Positions 54,808-64,000 of a stretch of DNA of 64,000 bases are shown in pieces (position 1 is the stretch's first letter; the number at the start of each line of letters is the position of its first letter). Made by a program: the position numbers and the translations under genes. The stretch is from Sipunculus nudus (lineage: Eukaryota > Annelida > Sipuncula > Golfingiida > Sipunculidae). The notes under the pieces were generated by a model, which had not been told where the DNA came from, searched no databases, and saw only the letters and a list, made by a program, of their open reading frames with translations. The DNA is taken from positions 30,490,714 to 30,554,713 of the forward strand of contig CM049320.1 of assembly GCA_026874595.1 (NCBI GenBank), given 5' to 3'.

Positions 54808-57800
54808 CTGAAAAGAGCAAAGTGGATATTATCTGCTACAGTTAAGTTGGCCTAAGAAGAATGTAAAATACATGAAGATAAATATAACATTCAAATAATT
54901 TTCAAGGCGACTTTGTGAAGAACAAGTGCAAATCTTCCATGAAGGACTTTAGGGGACATGCTTAATACAACCCTGAAACACTGATCATATTGTCAAAATT
55001 TAACATGGTTAATATGGATCTACAACAATTTCAGAAAAGGACGTATCAATGCTTATTACTTTAAACCAAGGCAGAGAAACATGAAACTTAGCTGGCTGGT
55101 TATCAGTCAAGGTAATGTTATGACAAAATTAGTATATACCTGGCGGGTGCTCCAATTTATGTACCAATGCTTGTAGTGCGTAGAGGGCCTGCAGTTCCAG
55201 CTCAGCCTTATGATCAAGGTACTTCTGTAACAGCACGGATCTCTTCTGGATATGAGCTTCATCCATTTTACAGTTCCTACTACCACTGCCGTCTGAAACC
55301 ATGATTAAATGCCAGGTCTTATACCTCAAGTAGTATTTCAACACACAAAACACATTGGAATAAGATGCATAAGGTATCTTCGTAAACTTCTTTCATTACA
55401 AGTGGCCCATGGGCCATGATGCAGCTGTATTTGACTGGGTGCTCATTTCTTTTATTAATGTAATATATATTGTCTGTTAGAATAGCCTATGGCTAATGTT
55501 ACCATGTTGTAAAACAGAGAAAAATTTCAGGATTCAAAGAAAACTTGCTAAGGTCCCCCATGGATTTTACAATAGAAAGTTCCAAGTAAAATGGATACAT
55601 TTTGAACTGTTTGTCGGAGTGCTCAAAATCATGTTTCTGGTCCATAGCTTGCCGATTAAATGTTACCATGACCTAATTTTTAAAAGGAGATTTGCCAAGG
55701 ACCTCCCTCAATGTTCATTGAAGAGTCTAGGGCTAATGAATACATTTTGTGCCCTGTCTAATTGCACGAAATAATGCTTCTGGCCAGTAGGTTGCAGAAT
55801 GTAGGTCACCATGACCTTATTTAAATTTCAAAGAAGGATACGGCCAGGACCTAGGCCATATGCATATAACTTTACCCATCTAACTTTAAAGGTGCTCAAA
55901 TCATGTTTTCAACCCACAGCCTAGTTTGCAAAATATGATCACCATACCTAATTTCAGGTTTCAAGGGAGACTTCCTTTGAACCTCCCTGAATATTTGGTT
56001 AAAAAATTCTAGGTTTAGGAGATACGATTTGTGCCCATCTGACTTTATTGGTGCTTATATGACATCTTTTCCTATAGGTCACAAAATATAGGTGACAGTG
56101 TCTTAATTTCATGTTTCTAAGGACATTTGCCCTCGACGTCCGAGAATATTATTAGAAGATTCTAGGCCTTATAGATTCAATTTATGCTCAGTCTGATGGT
56201 TTGGGTGCTCATATGACACTTTTCCCAATACATCCCAGAATATTATATTAGAAGATTCTAGGCCTAATGGAAACAAGGGGACCCACGGGTCACGGCGCTC
56301 AGCTGTTATATATGATAAACTAGATGTGTCGGAACGACACGAATGCCCCCCCGCCTGGGGCAAATTAGAAACATTTGTAAAATTTTGAAAAATTTTTTAA
56401 GTTCAGGAGGTGTCGTATGGTCAAAAGTAGGTGAACAAGGGCAAAATGCAAACTCGATCTGTAACGGGTCATTATCAAGCAACACACCAAAAATCATGCC
56501 ATTACATGCAGGCATTGTGAAAAAAAGTCCATACATGTGCATTTTTCATAAAAATTTCTGTCTTTCATGAAATTTTCTCTGTTTAGGAGCTGTAAAACAA
56601 TCAAAAGTAGGTCAACCGGGACAAAACGTGAACTCAATCTGTAACTGCTCTATATCTGCCTTCACAACAAAAATCAAGCCCGTATCTGCAGGCACTGCGA
56701 AAAAAAAGTCCACACATGTGCACTTTTTTTTATGAAATTTTCTTATTAGAGCACCGTCAATCGGTCAAAAGTAGGTCAACTGGGAGAAAACGTGAACTCG
56801 ATCTGTAACTGGTCATTATCTGCCCACACACCAAAAATCTGGCCAATATCTGCAGGCATTGCGAAGAAAAGTCCGTACATGTGTATTTGTCATGAAAATT
56901 TCTATTTTCTAAGTTTAGGAGCCGTAAATCAGTCAAAAGTAGGTCAACTGGGACGAAATGCGAACTCGATCTGTAACTGGTCATTATCTGCCTACACACC
57001 AAAAATCAGGCCAATATCTGCAGGCATCCCTAAAAAAAGTCTGTACATGTGTATTTGTCATGAAAATTTCTATTTTTCATGAAATTTTTTTTAAGTTTAG
57101 GAGCCGTAAAACGGTCAAAAGTAGGTCAACTGGGACAAAACGCGAACTCGATCTGTAACTGGTCTATATCTGCCCACACACCAAAAATCAGGCCAATATC
57201 TGCAGGCATTGCGAAAAAAAGTCCGTACAACTGTGATTTCCAAAGGACGGAAGGACGGACATGGGTATAACTATATGCCCTGGCCACTTTGTGGCGGGGG
57301 CATAAAAATATGATTTGGGAAAGAGGCACATGCTGGTTTTGTGTGGTATTAAATATAAGCTTTATTATGAGTTGTTGTTTAGCTTGTGTATGATTTTGAT
57401 AGTATCTTTTGAGACAGGGAAGAAGATCGATTCCATTTATTTTAATAACAAATGGAGTGCTTTTGTCACACAGATTTTGACTTGGCCATATAACGTATAA
57501 GCAGCACATATAATAAAAGAGTTTAACTATTTATTAAAATTTAATAACAAATATTGTGCCAATATAATTTTTATTTTAAAAAAATAATAAGAAAATCATA
57601 TGATTTTATAAAATAAAATATAACCGAAATGATTATTGAAATAATATTATAGAATATATTCATGAATGCATGCATGAATACGTTTTGAAAGTATCTGCAC
57701 TGATATTCAAATACTTCAATTTTTACCTGAATTCCCATTCTCACGCAATAAAATTTTTTGATGCTGTATATATTCATATTCAAATACATTTGCAAAGAAT

Positions 57801-60800
57801 TTGCACCATGTCTAGCCAAACAATGATGTTGAGAATCCAGAATATACAAAATTCACAAATTTAAATAATGATCATAAGTACCTGGTTTTATGGCTTTTAT
57901 TTATATTAAAAAAAAATAAATGTAATATATTCACTTTGGACTTCTTTCACATCAGTCTACACACTAGACACAGTAGGAATCTAGATTAATATTATCAACT
58001 GCATCTTTGTCTATCATTAATTTCCTTCAAATGATCCCTAATGATTAGTAATGAATAATATGATTTTTTGTCATTAAAATTTCACTGAAAAATACCATAG
58101 GTGACTGCATGGTGTTATTTGGAATAACATTGACACTGACATTCTATCCATCCATACAAGATTTTTACATCATCAGTAACTGCAAGTTAATTTCCTTTTA
58201 GTCATCAACTAACAAATTCCTTTTCTTTTAATTTTTCTTTAATTTGTTATTAAAAAACAATAACAAATTATTAATTGTTTATTGTTATGTTGTTTTTCAA
58301 AACAACTACTAGATAAGTTGGGTTGGACACCTGTATCAACTGTTGCTGGGCATTAACTGCCTGGCTGCCCCAGTGTATGCTTTGCTCAAGCGTGCATAAT
58401 CTGATGAAAGGTCAACAAGGTCAACATACAGGTGGCTCAAGAGGGGCTGTATTGAGCCTGGGTCTGACATGGTCTCATAAAAACATTAATAAAAGCTACA
58501 ATATTTGGCCAATTTCTTTCAGCTTTCTAAACTACAAAGATGAAATCCTTATGTGTGCATGATATGAAAATTATATCAACAGTGCTCTCAGGAAACAAAC
58601 GTGCCATGGTCAACGTTGGGCAAAATTTAAGGTACTAATTTTATATTTATACTAATAACTTATAAAATTTTTAAAATTCATAATTTTTGGTATTCAATTG
58701 AATCTTGATTAAATAATGTTACATCCCTGACAAAAAATCTCTCGCTTCCAACAAGCTTCAGCAATCCTCTTGTTAAGGGAGTAAATAAATTTCTTGATTT
58801 TTAAAAAAGTGCATTATGTTTGGGCCCATAACTTAAAACAATTACGCAATACTGACATCATTTCTGGCATGTGCATAGCGAATGTATAGAAAAATATGTA
58901 TATTATATATGATCAAAGTCAGATCAGTGGTTTTGATATTAGGCAGTCTTACAGTGTAACAATGGGATTTAATGGGAAAAATAAAGGGAAAAAACGTGCC
59001 ATGGTCAAACTTGGGCAAAATTTAAGGTACCATTTTTATATTTTTGCCAGTATTTAAAAAAATTTAACAGATTTTGATCTAATTTTTGGTATACAATTAA
59101 ATTTTGATCAATTAAAGTTGTATTACTGAATAAAAAGTCCCTACCTTTAACACTTTTGGTCTTAAGTGACCAAATATCTTTCCTGATTTTTTAACAGTCC
59201 ATTATGTTTGGGCCCATAACTTTTTTAAAATTAAATAATACTGACTTAATTTCTGGCATGTACATAGGAACTATATAGAGGAATATTTATGGTAAATATG
59301 AAGAAAACAAAATGAGTGGTTTTGATATTAGGCAGTCCTGAAGTGTGAAAAAAGATTTCTAATAAAAAATTGAGGTTTTTCCTTAATATCTCAAAGGAAC
59401 AAAGTCCTATTGACCCAATTTTCGGCATGGTAGGAGATTTTGGGGACATCTAACTGTATGCCGAATTTCAGATTCGTAGGTCCAATGGTGTCGAATTGTG
59501 CCAGTCTTACGGACGACGGACAATGGACCACGACTATAGCTCAGATGACTTATAGTCAGCTGAGCTAAAAATTGTGCCCTGTCTGTCTGGGTGCGCAAAA
59601 ACCATTTTTTGGCCCATAGGTCGCAAAATATGTCAGCATGACCTTTTAAAAAGGACATCTGCCTAGGACCTCTGAATATTATGTCAAAAGATTCTAGGCC
59701 GGATGGATACAATTTGTGCCCAATCTATCTGGGTGTTTAAAAACCCTTTTTTTGGCCTGTAGGTCACAAAATATAGGTCACAATGACCTAATTTTGGTTT
59801 TCAAGGGGTTTTGTCTAAGATCTCCCTGGCTGTACAGTAACAAGTTTCTAGGTCTAAGGGTTATGATTTATGCCCTGTTAATGGCCAGACAACCAGACGG
59901 CCAGACAACAAAGGGTTTTCAGGATAGCTCACATGACTTACAGTCAGCTGAGCTAAAAATGGGGAGATTTCCTCCAGTTGATCTTAAGTCTCCTGCTGCA
60001 AAATTAAGAATATATTATTCCTAAGACATTGATATGTCTACATTTTAATCATTTACTGTGCAGAGGAAAAAAAAGAACCATCTCTAACCACTGACAAGTT
60101 TCTTTAAGGCTTTTGAGTGCCTGCTTTGATGTAATAGTCTGGCAACCTGTAATGTTTAGAGAGAACTCACTTTTTATTGCACTTGTACACACTGAGGTCA
60201 TCAGGGCTCTTATAAATGCTGGCTCCTTTGCCCGAGAATCTGGGACATTTGCCTGCAAAGAAAAAGTAATTCTCTTATTAGATAATTGTCATACTTCCCA
60301 GTTTCAAGTTAATGAAGAGTTACTGTAACTTCAAAATGGACAACAATTATGAAACAGAGTCACTCACAACTACGATACTTGCAAAATGTAAAACACAAAA
60401 TGCTTCAACTTCACTTACTCACCAATTTATGTTTAATGCATATTTTGTATTATATGACTTGTTTCATACTTGTCCATGAAGGTACTATTGTTCATATACT
60501 ATTCAGTCCATGAAGGTACTATTGTTCATATACTATTCAATGGATAGGTTAATATGAAAAGTACATTCATATTAATGATTCATATTTCATGATTAATTTT
60601 CTAAGTTTTTCAAACCTTTTTCTTATTTTTCAGGAAGGCTAGTAGAAGTGTTTGAACGCTCATACTATACAAAACAAAAACTATACATACATCAGCCAGT
60701 CATCTAAGATACTAAGCAAGAATGGTTTTCCTTCAAACCATATCTTATGTATAAACGCAAATATACAAATGAAAATAGGAATAGTCAGTAGTAAACATAC

Positions 60801-61380
60801 TGCAATCCAGTCAAATATATCTTCATTCTCCATCCCCCTCTCAACAATCAGCTGGTCGAGGTGCCACGAAATCTTTTCCATGGGCATAGCTGTGTTGGCA
60901 TCAGGCGAGCGTGGCTCCGGATCTAGTGTAAATTCTAATTTCTGAAATATAGACCAGTTTACCTATAAATAGCAACAAAACAAATATCAGATCAGTCAAC
61001 TTTTGTATTACACAAACCCCTCAACTTGGGGGACTTCTGTATCACAGGCACCAGTCTATTATGGAATCAAGATTGTCCCATCAAAATTTATTCTAGATAA
61101 TTATAAATGTGAATGTCCAGACAAATCCATATTACAGGTATATCATGAGAATATCTCTATCATAGACACTTTATCACAGTAATGAGTAGAAGCGGAATCA
61201 ATGATCGGAGTGGAATGTTTATCCGCAACTGCACCACTTTCAAAAAGTAGATAATCTTTCTCTATATAATCACTGATTTAATCATTCCACACAACTTGGT
61301 GGGAGGCAATCACAAAATTTCAACATGGTGAACATTCCACCTAACCCTTTTTGGTAACAGTTATTAAGACTGATCATAAT

Positions 61381-61450
<70 letters not shown>

Positions 61451-63788
61451 CAAGGTAGTTAGGCAATTATAAGGACATTGTTATATTTAACTTATTTAGA
61501 TAACAAAATTTGGTTTCGCTACATTAACTCCGACAAATGCTTTAGACCTATTCTCTCATATGATACCAGGTATTATGGTATACCACCCTTTAAAATTTTG
61601 GTTTTCTTACCTTAGCGCTGACAAATGCCTGTACATTTTCACTCGGAGGAAGGAAATCTGACCATTTTAATCCTGATGCCTTCCACAGGTCACCAACTTT
61701 GATATGGCCCTGCAAAGAAGATTCAGTAACATTTGAAGAAAACCATAGTAGTATACACAGTATATATTGAATAATTTCTGTCAGCTGATCAGCAGCATCT
61801 CTGCCTTTGAATTTATATCAAACTTTAATGTAATTTTGATCTCAAGACAGAGAATATTAAACAAGACAAGCTGCGCAGCCTCAATGGCATTCTGAAAAAG
61901 ATTAGGTTAACCAAGTCTTCGAAGAGTTAAAGATCAAAGAAATTTACAGCCCACCCTCCTTTCAACAGTCTCTAGCTCAACTAGAAAACCTCACTATTCA
62001 CAAACAAACCTACAAAGCTCAGTTCCTCAAAAAGTTATTTTCATATCAATGCAAATTCAGACGACAGAACATCAGTATTATAATATTATAAATTTTGGAG
62101 TGCCCTGTCCAGTAACTCATTATGATCTCACTCACATTGCACAAATGGTTTCTGCCGATCAGGCCATGCCAAGTGAAAAAGGTAATACTGGATGTTAATG
62201 ACTTACCATATTGTGTGCCACATTGTGCAAGACGAATGCCATGACATCACCGGCTTTGTTACACTGTACCAAGTGACTCAATGAGTCCTTTAATGACCGG
62301 AGCGGCACAGTGTTATCATACACCATATTGCCAATGAGATCACCCAGATATTTCCAAATACAAGGTACATCAATTGCTATATCCTCAGCAAACTCCAGGA
62401 TCTCCTTCAATCTGCAATCAACAAGAGTGGCCATTTTAAAAATGTGTGAATTTATCAGACACAATATAATGAAATATATGACCTTGATAAAAGATTATAA
62501 AATGTTTGTAGGTAACGGGGCCAAAGATACACTACAGGTCATCCCGGCACGAAGCCTACACTTAATGTTCCTGTCTTTATCATTGCGAGAAGACAGCAAA
62601 ATCGCGTCTGCTCACACAAGTGTCCTGACAGGGGTGGATCGTAAACCAACTTTGAAAATGATTTAAATATTTCTGTGGTCCTTCTCAACTAGAGTTCATT
62701 CCTCTGCATTTCATAGGTACTTTATAAAAGCTACCTTTAACTGGAATGGTTATTATACTAATCAGGAAAATAAGAACACATGGCACCTAATAAAGTAATT
62801 TCTACCATAAAAAATATGAATGTGTGCTAACCATGTAACAACATCTTCATCACTAAAAACTTGTTTTTTACTTTTGGCACAAACAATCTGAATAAAAAAA
62901 TTCTAAGGCTGAATTAAGAAATCTGATGATCTTAGATCTAATAACTAAATATAACATGGGTTGAAACAAAATACTGATAAACCCTACATATTCAATCAAT
63001 AACATTTTCAAAATATATAATGGTCTTACCCCTTCAGATAATGCTCAACAGTGAGATGGCCCTGTTTGACCAGGTCGTGGAGTAAATGAGCAACTTGTTT
63101 TCGAGCCTTATCAGAGCGTTCTATGACCTTATTCAAAGCATGGTACACAAATAAGTGTAAAGAGTTTGGCGACTCCAGGTCTCTGACACAGTTAATTGCT
63201 TCCTGTAAAACAATAAATTTTCAATATGAACACAAAGAATGAGAAAAATTACCCATTTTCCTTAAAAGGAACAAAGTATCTGTGAAAATGTCTGAAAGGA
63301 CCATCTAATCCTGAAGTGATTTAATTATACATGGAAAGGGAGTTAAGCTGAAATATGAGTAAAATTTGCTGTCCTAACATTAATAGCTTGATATTATACA
63401 ATTAGCATAACTATTTACAAGATTAGTAGATTGGTCTTAAATGAAAAACATACTAAGAAATAACATAAAAGCCATAACAGAAAGGAAAGAATGTCTTTTT
63501 TCAAAAGAATGTTACTTTATGTACCTTGTGACTAAGTGTTTGTTGAATGTATAGAAATTTGAAGAAAGAATGATAAATACAATTATGTGGGAATTCTTTA
63601 CCTTCAGATCATTAACATGGAGGTATTCATCCAACAATGAATTGGATTTCTGTTCCATCTCTGCTGGTGACAGTTCTTTAGCTGCTGGCAGTGCTGGTTT
63701 CTCAGGAGGCATTTCTCGGTTTCGACTACTTTCTCTGCTCTGGTTTCTAGACCCAGATGGAGTTTGCCGACCTGGGGTCTGAAGACTT
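54632..63788 (-). CDS. EIF4G: eIF4G, copy 2 (3' half; 5' part beyond the window)
   Basis: Eight exons cover about 404 residues: the linker end, the MA3 domain and a full-length W2 domain of a canonical eIF4G1/3-type scaffold. Exons: 63602-63788, 63030-63202, 62207-62411, 61611-61709, 60801-60941, 60171-60252, 55140-55292 and 54632-54807. All junctions are GT-AG with matching phases. The C-terminus ends [18 protein letters not shown], the acidic/aromatic tail typical of W2; in vertebrate eIF4G this domain binds eIF4A and Mnk kinases. The eIF4E-binding and MIF4G parts lie right of the window and could not be examined. It lies upstream of copy 1 on the same strand. Because it retains the family's usual C-terminus, it is probably the ancestral, fully functional gene. 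Confidence 0.93.
55140..55292 (-). CDS. EIF4G: eIF4G copy 2, W2 exon
   Basis: 153 nt; [20 protein letters not shown] and [15 protein letters not shown]. The preceding intron is almost 4.9 kb, expanded by repeats. Confidence 0.95.
55398..56310 (+). mobile_element. Family-1 element, interrupted
   Basis: Starts with GGCCCATGGGCC and runs through about five monomers ('TAGGTCACAAAATATAGGT', 'AGATTCTAGGCC'). It is followed at 56283-56305 by another palindromic start (GACCCACGGGTC..CGCTCAGCTG), which is cut by the family-2 element. Lies in the long copy 2 intron between the 60171-60252 and 55140-55292 exons. Confidence 0.6.
56331..57305 (+). mobile_element. Family-2 element, five ~170-bp tandem units
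   Basis: Opens with GTGTCGGAACGACAC, a palindrome, then CCCCCC. The phrase 'GTCAAAAGTAGGT' recurs at about 56419, 56600, 56763, 56932 and 57111. It ends with GGACGGAC, 'TATATGCCC' and 'GGCGGGGGCATAAAA', where GCCC...GGGC can form a terminal stem. Non-coding; intronic in copy 2. Confidence 0.65.
57306..58597. other. AT-rich intronic DNA of eIF4G copy 2
   Basis: Contains A/T-rich inverted stretches such as 'AATTTGTTATT...AATAACAAATT' near 58239-58270. No coding feature seen. Confidence 0.5.
58598..59390. repeat. Two ~395-bp direct repeats
   Basis: 'CGTGCCATGGTCAA' occurs at about 58600 and 58995, and each copy runs through 'GGTACTAATTTTATA' or a variant, 'TTATGTTTGGGCCCATAACTT', 'TTTCTGGCATGT' and 'AGTGGTTTTGATATTAGGCA'. 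The second unit leads into a family-1 hairpin end at about 59535-59570. Confidence 0.7.
59395..59960 (+). mobile_element. Family-1 ends, two nested copies
   Basis: The hairpin TAGCTCAG...CAGCTGAGCTA occurs at about 59537-59568 and again, degenerated, at about 59926-59957. The monomer sequence between the two ends reads 'AGATTCTAGGCC', 'AGGTCACAAAATATAGGTC'. Two elements of the same family are adjacent or nested. Confidence 0.6.
60171..60252 (-). CDS. EIF4G: eIF4G copy 2, W2 start exon
   Basis: 82 nt; [27 protein letters not shown], with the same split Asn codon at the donor (AAAA|GTGAGT) as copy 1. Confidence 0.93.
60801..60941 (-). CDS. EIF4G: eIF4G copy 2, MA3-W2 junction exon
   Basis: 141 nt; [20 protein letters not shown] through [10 protein letters not shown]. 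Retains the DWI motif changed to YWI in copy 1. Confidence 0.93.
61383..61443. repeat. (TA)n microsatellite in eIF4G copy 2 intron
   Basis: About 30 TA dinucleotides, in the intron between the 61611-61709 and 60801-60941 exons. Confidence 0.95.
61611..61709 (-). CDS. EIF4G: eIF4G copy 2, MA3 end exon
   Basis: 99 nt; [20 protein letters not shown] and [13 protein letters not shown], phase 0 on both sides. Confidence 0.95.
62207..62411 (-). CDS. EIF4G: eIF4G copy 2, MA3 exon
   Basis: 205 nt; [20 protein letters not shown] through [10 protein letters not shown]. Keeps the AEDxxIDVP helix that is shortened in copy 1. Confidence 0.95.
63030..63202 (-). CDS. EIF4G: eIF4G copy 2, MA3 exon
   Basis: 173 nt; [20 protein letters not shown] through [20 protein letters not shown]. 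Same length and phases as copy 1 exon 15. Confidence 0.95.
63602..63788 (-). CDS. EIF4G: eIF4G copy 2, exon with linker and MA3 start
   Basis: 187 nt; a Ser/Arg-rich linker ([20 protein letters not shown]) leads to [20 protein letters not shown] and HVNDLK. An alternative acceptor at about 63835 would add an in-frame RSRLDDNKQFTSIN segment. Confidence 0.92.
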
Positions 63789-64000
63789 CTGTTTATAGAA
63801 GTAAACTGTTTGTTATCATCAAGTCTTGACCTGCTATAAATGTAAAACAAATTGCCATGCATGAAAATTAGGGATGTGATAAAAGCAAAATTGCTGGACA
63901 GTCTACAAAATATTCATTTTCTTTTTATAAATTCTTGGGACTAATGCATCTAAATTTTAAATTTATTTTACTTTCAACACTTGTAATGCATTCTATGACA

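Noticed and set aside
62310-62666. 118-codon plus-strand frame
   Set aside because: Antisense shadow of a copy 2 MA3 exon plus adjoining intron.

Overview
This window is nuclear DNA from an animal, most likely a marine mollusc and perhaps a bivalve. It is AT-rich and intron-rich, with short phased exons, GT-AG introns, long TA microsatellites, poly-C/poly-G runs and many non-autonomous repeats built from tandem cores. The phylum is inferred from repeat style, not proven.

The only gene family identified with confidence is eukaryotic translation initiation factor 4G (eIF4G), present as two tandem paralogues on the minus strand. Copy 2 (63788 down to 54632) is cut by the right edge. The window holds its last eight exons: linker, MA3 domain and a complete C-terminal W2 domain. 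Copy 1 (37569 down to 18511) can be assembled as 21 coding exons. All junction phases agree and there is no internal stop, giving an 825-residue protein. It has a very short N-terminus, an eIF4E-binding motif, MIF4G, MA3 and a W2 domain that stops early. Copy 1 therefore looks like an eIF4G paralogue without a visible PABP-binding N-terminus and without the usual acidic/aromatic C-terminus. All exons shared by the two copies sit in the same order with the same intron phases, and some intron sequence is also alignable, so they arose by tandem duplication.

The 5' flank of copy 1 (about 36.8-49.8 kb) is a mosaic of partial duplications. A second ATG-bearing first exon lies near 41.45 kb. A promoter-like block with a CRE-type site and a splice donor occurs at 42.7 kb and again at 49.7 kb. 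Intron-derived segments are copied at 34.2/38.6 kb and 38.4/46.1 kb. A frame-broken relic exon lies beside exon 13 of copy 1.

Mobile and repetitive DNA fills the rest. There is a 5'-truncated LINE 3' end antisense in an eIF4G intron with a 9-bp target-site duplication. There is a tRNA-derived SINE at 8.46 kb and pogo/Tigger-like fragments at 9.96 and 30.8 kb. Three families of tandem-cored non-autonomous elements are present, one of them with palindromic ends resembling the Helentron-associated 'pearl' elements of oysters. A ~145-bp satellite-like array lies at 0.84-1.86 kb. The 0-18 kb region has no recognisable gene. A possible small minus-strand transcription unit at 53.2-54.05 kb, between the two eIF4G genes, is unidentified.
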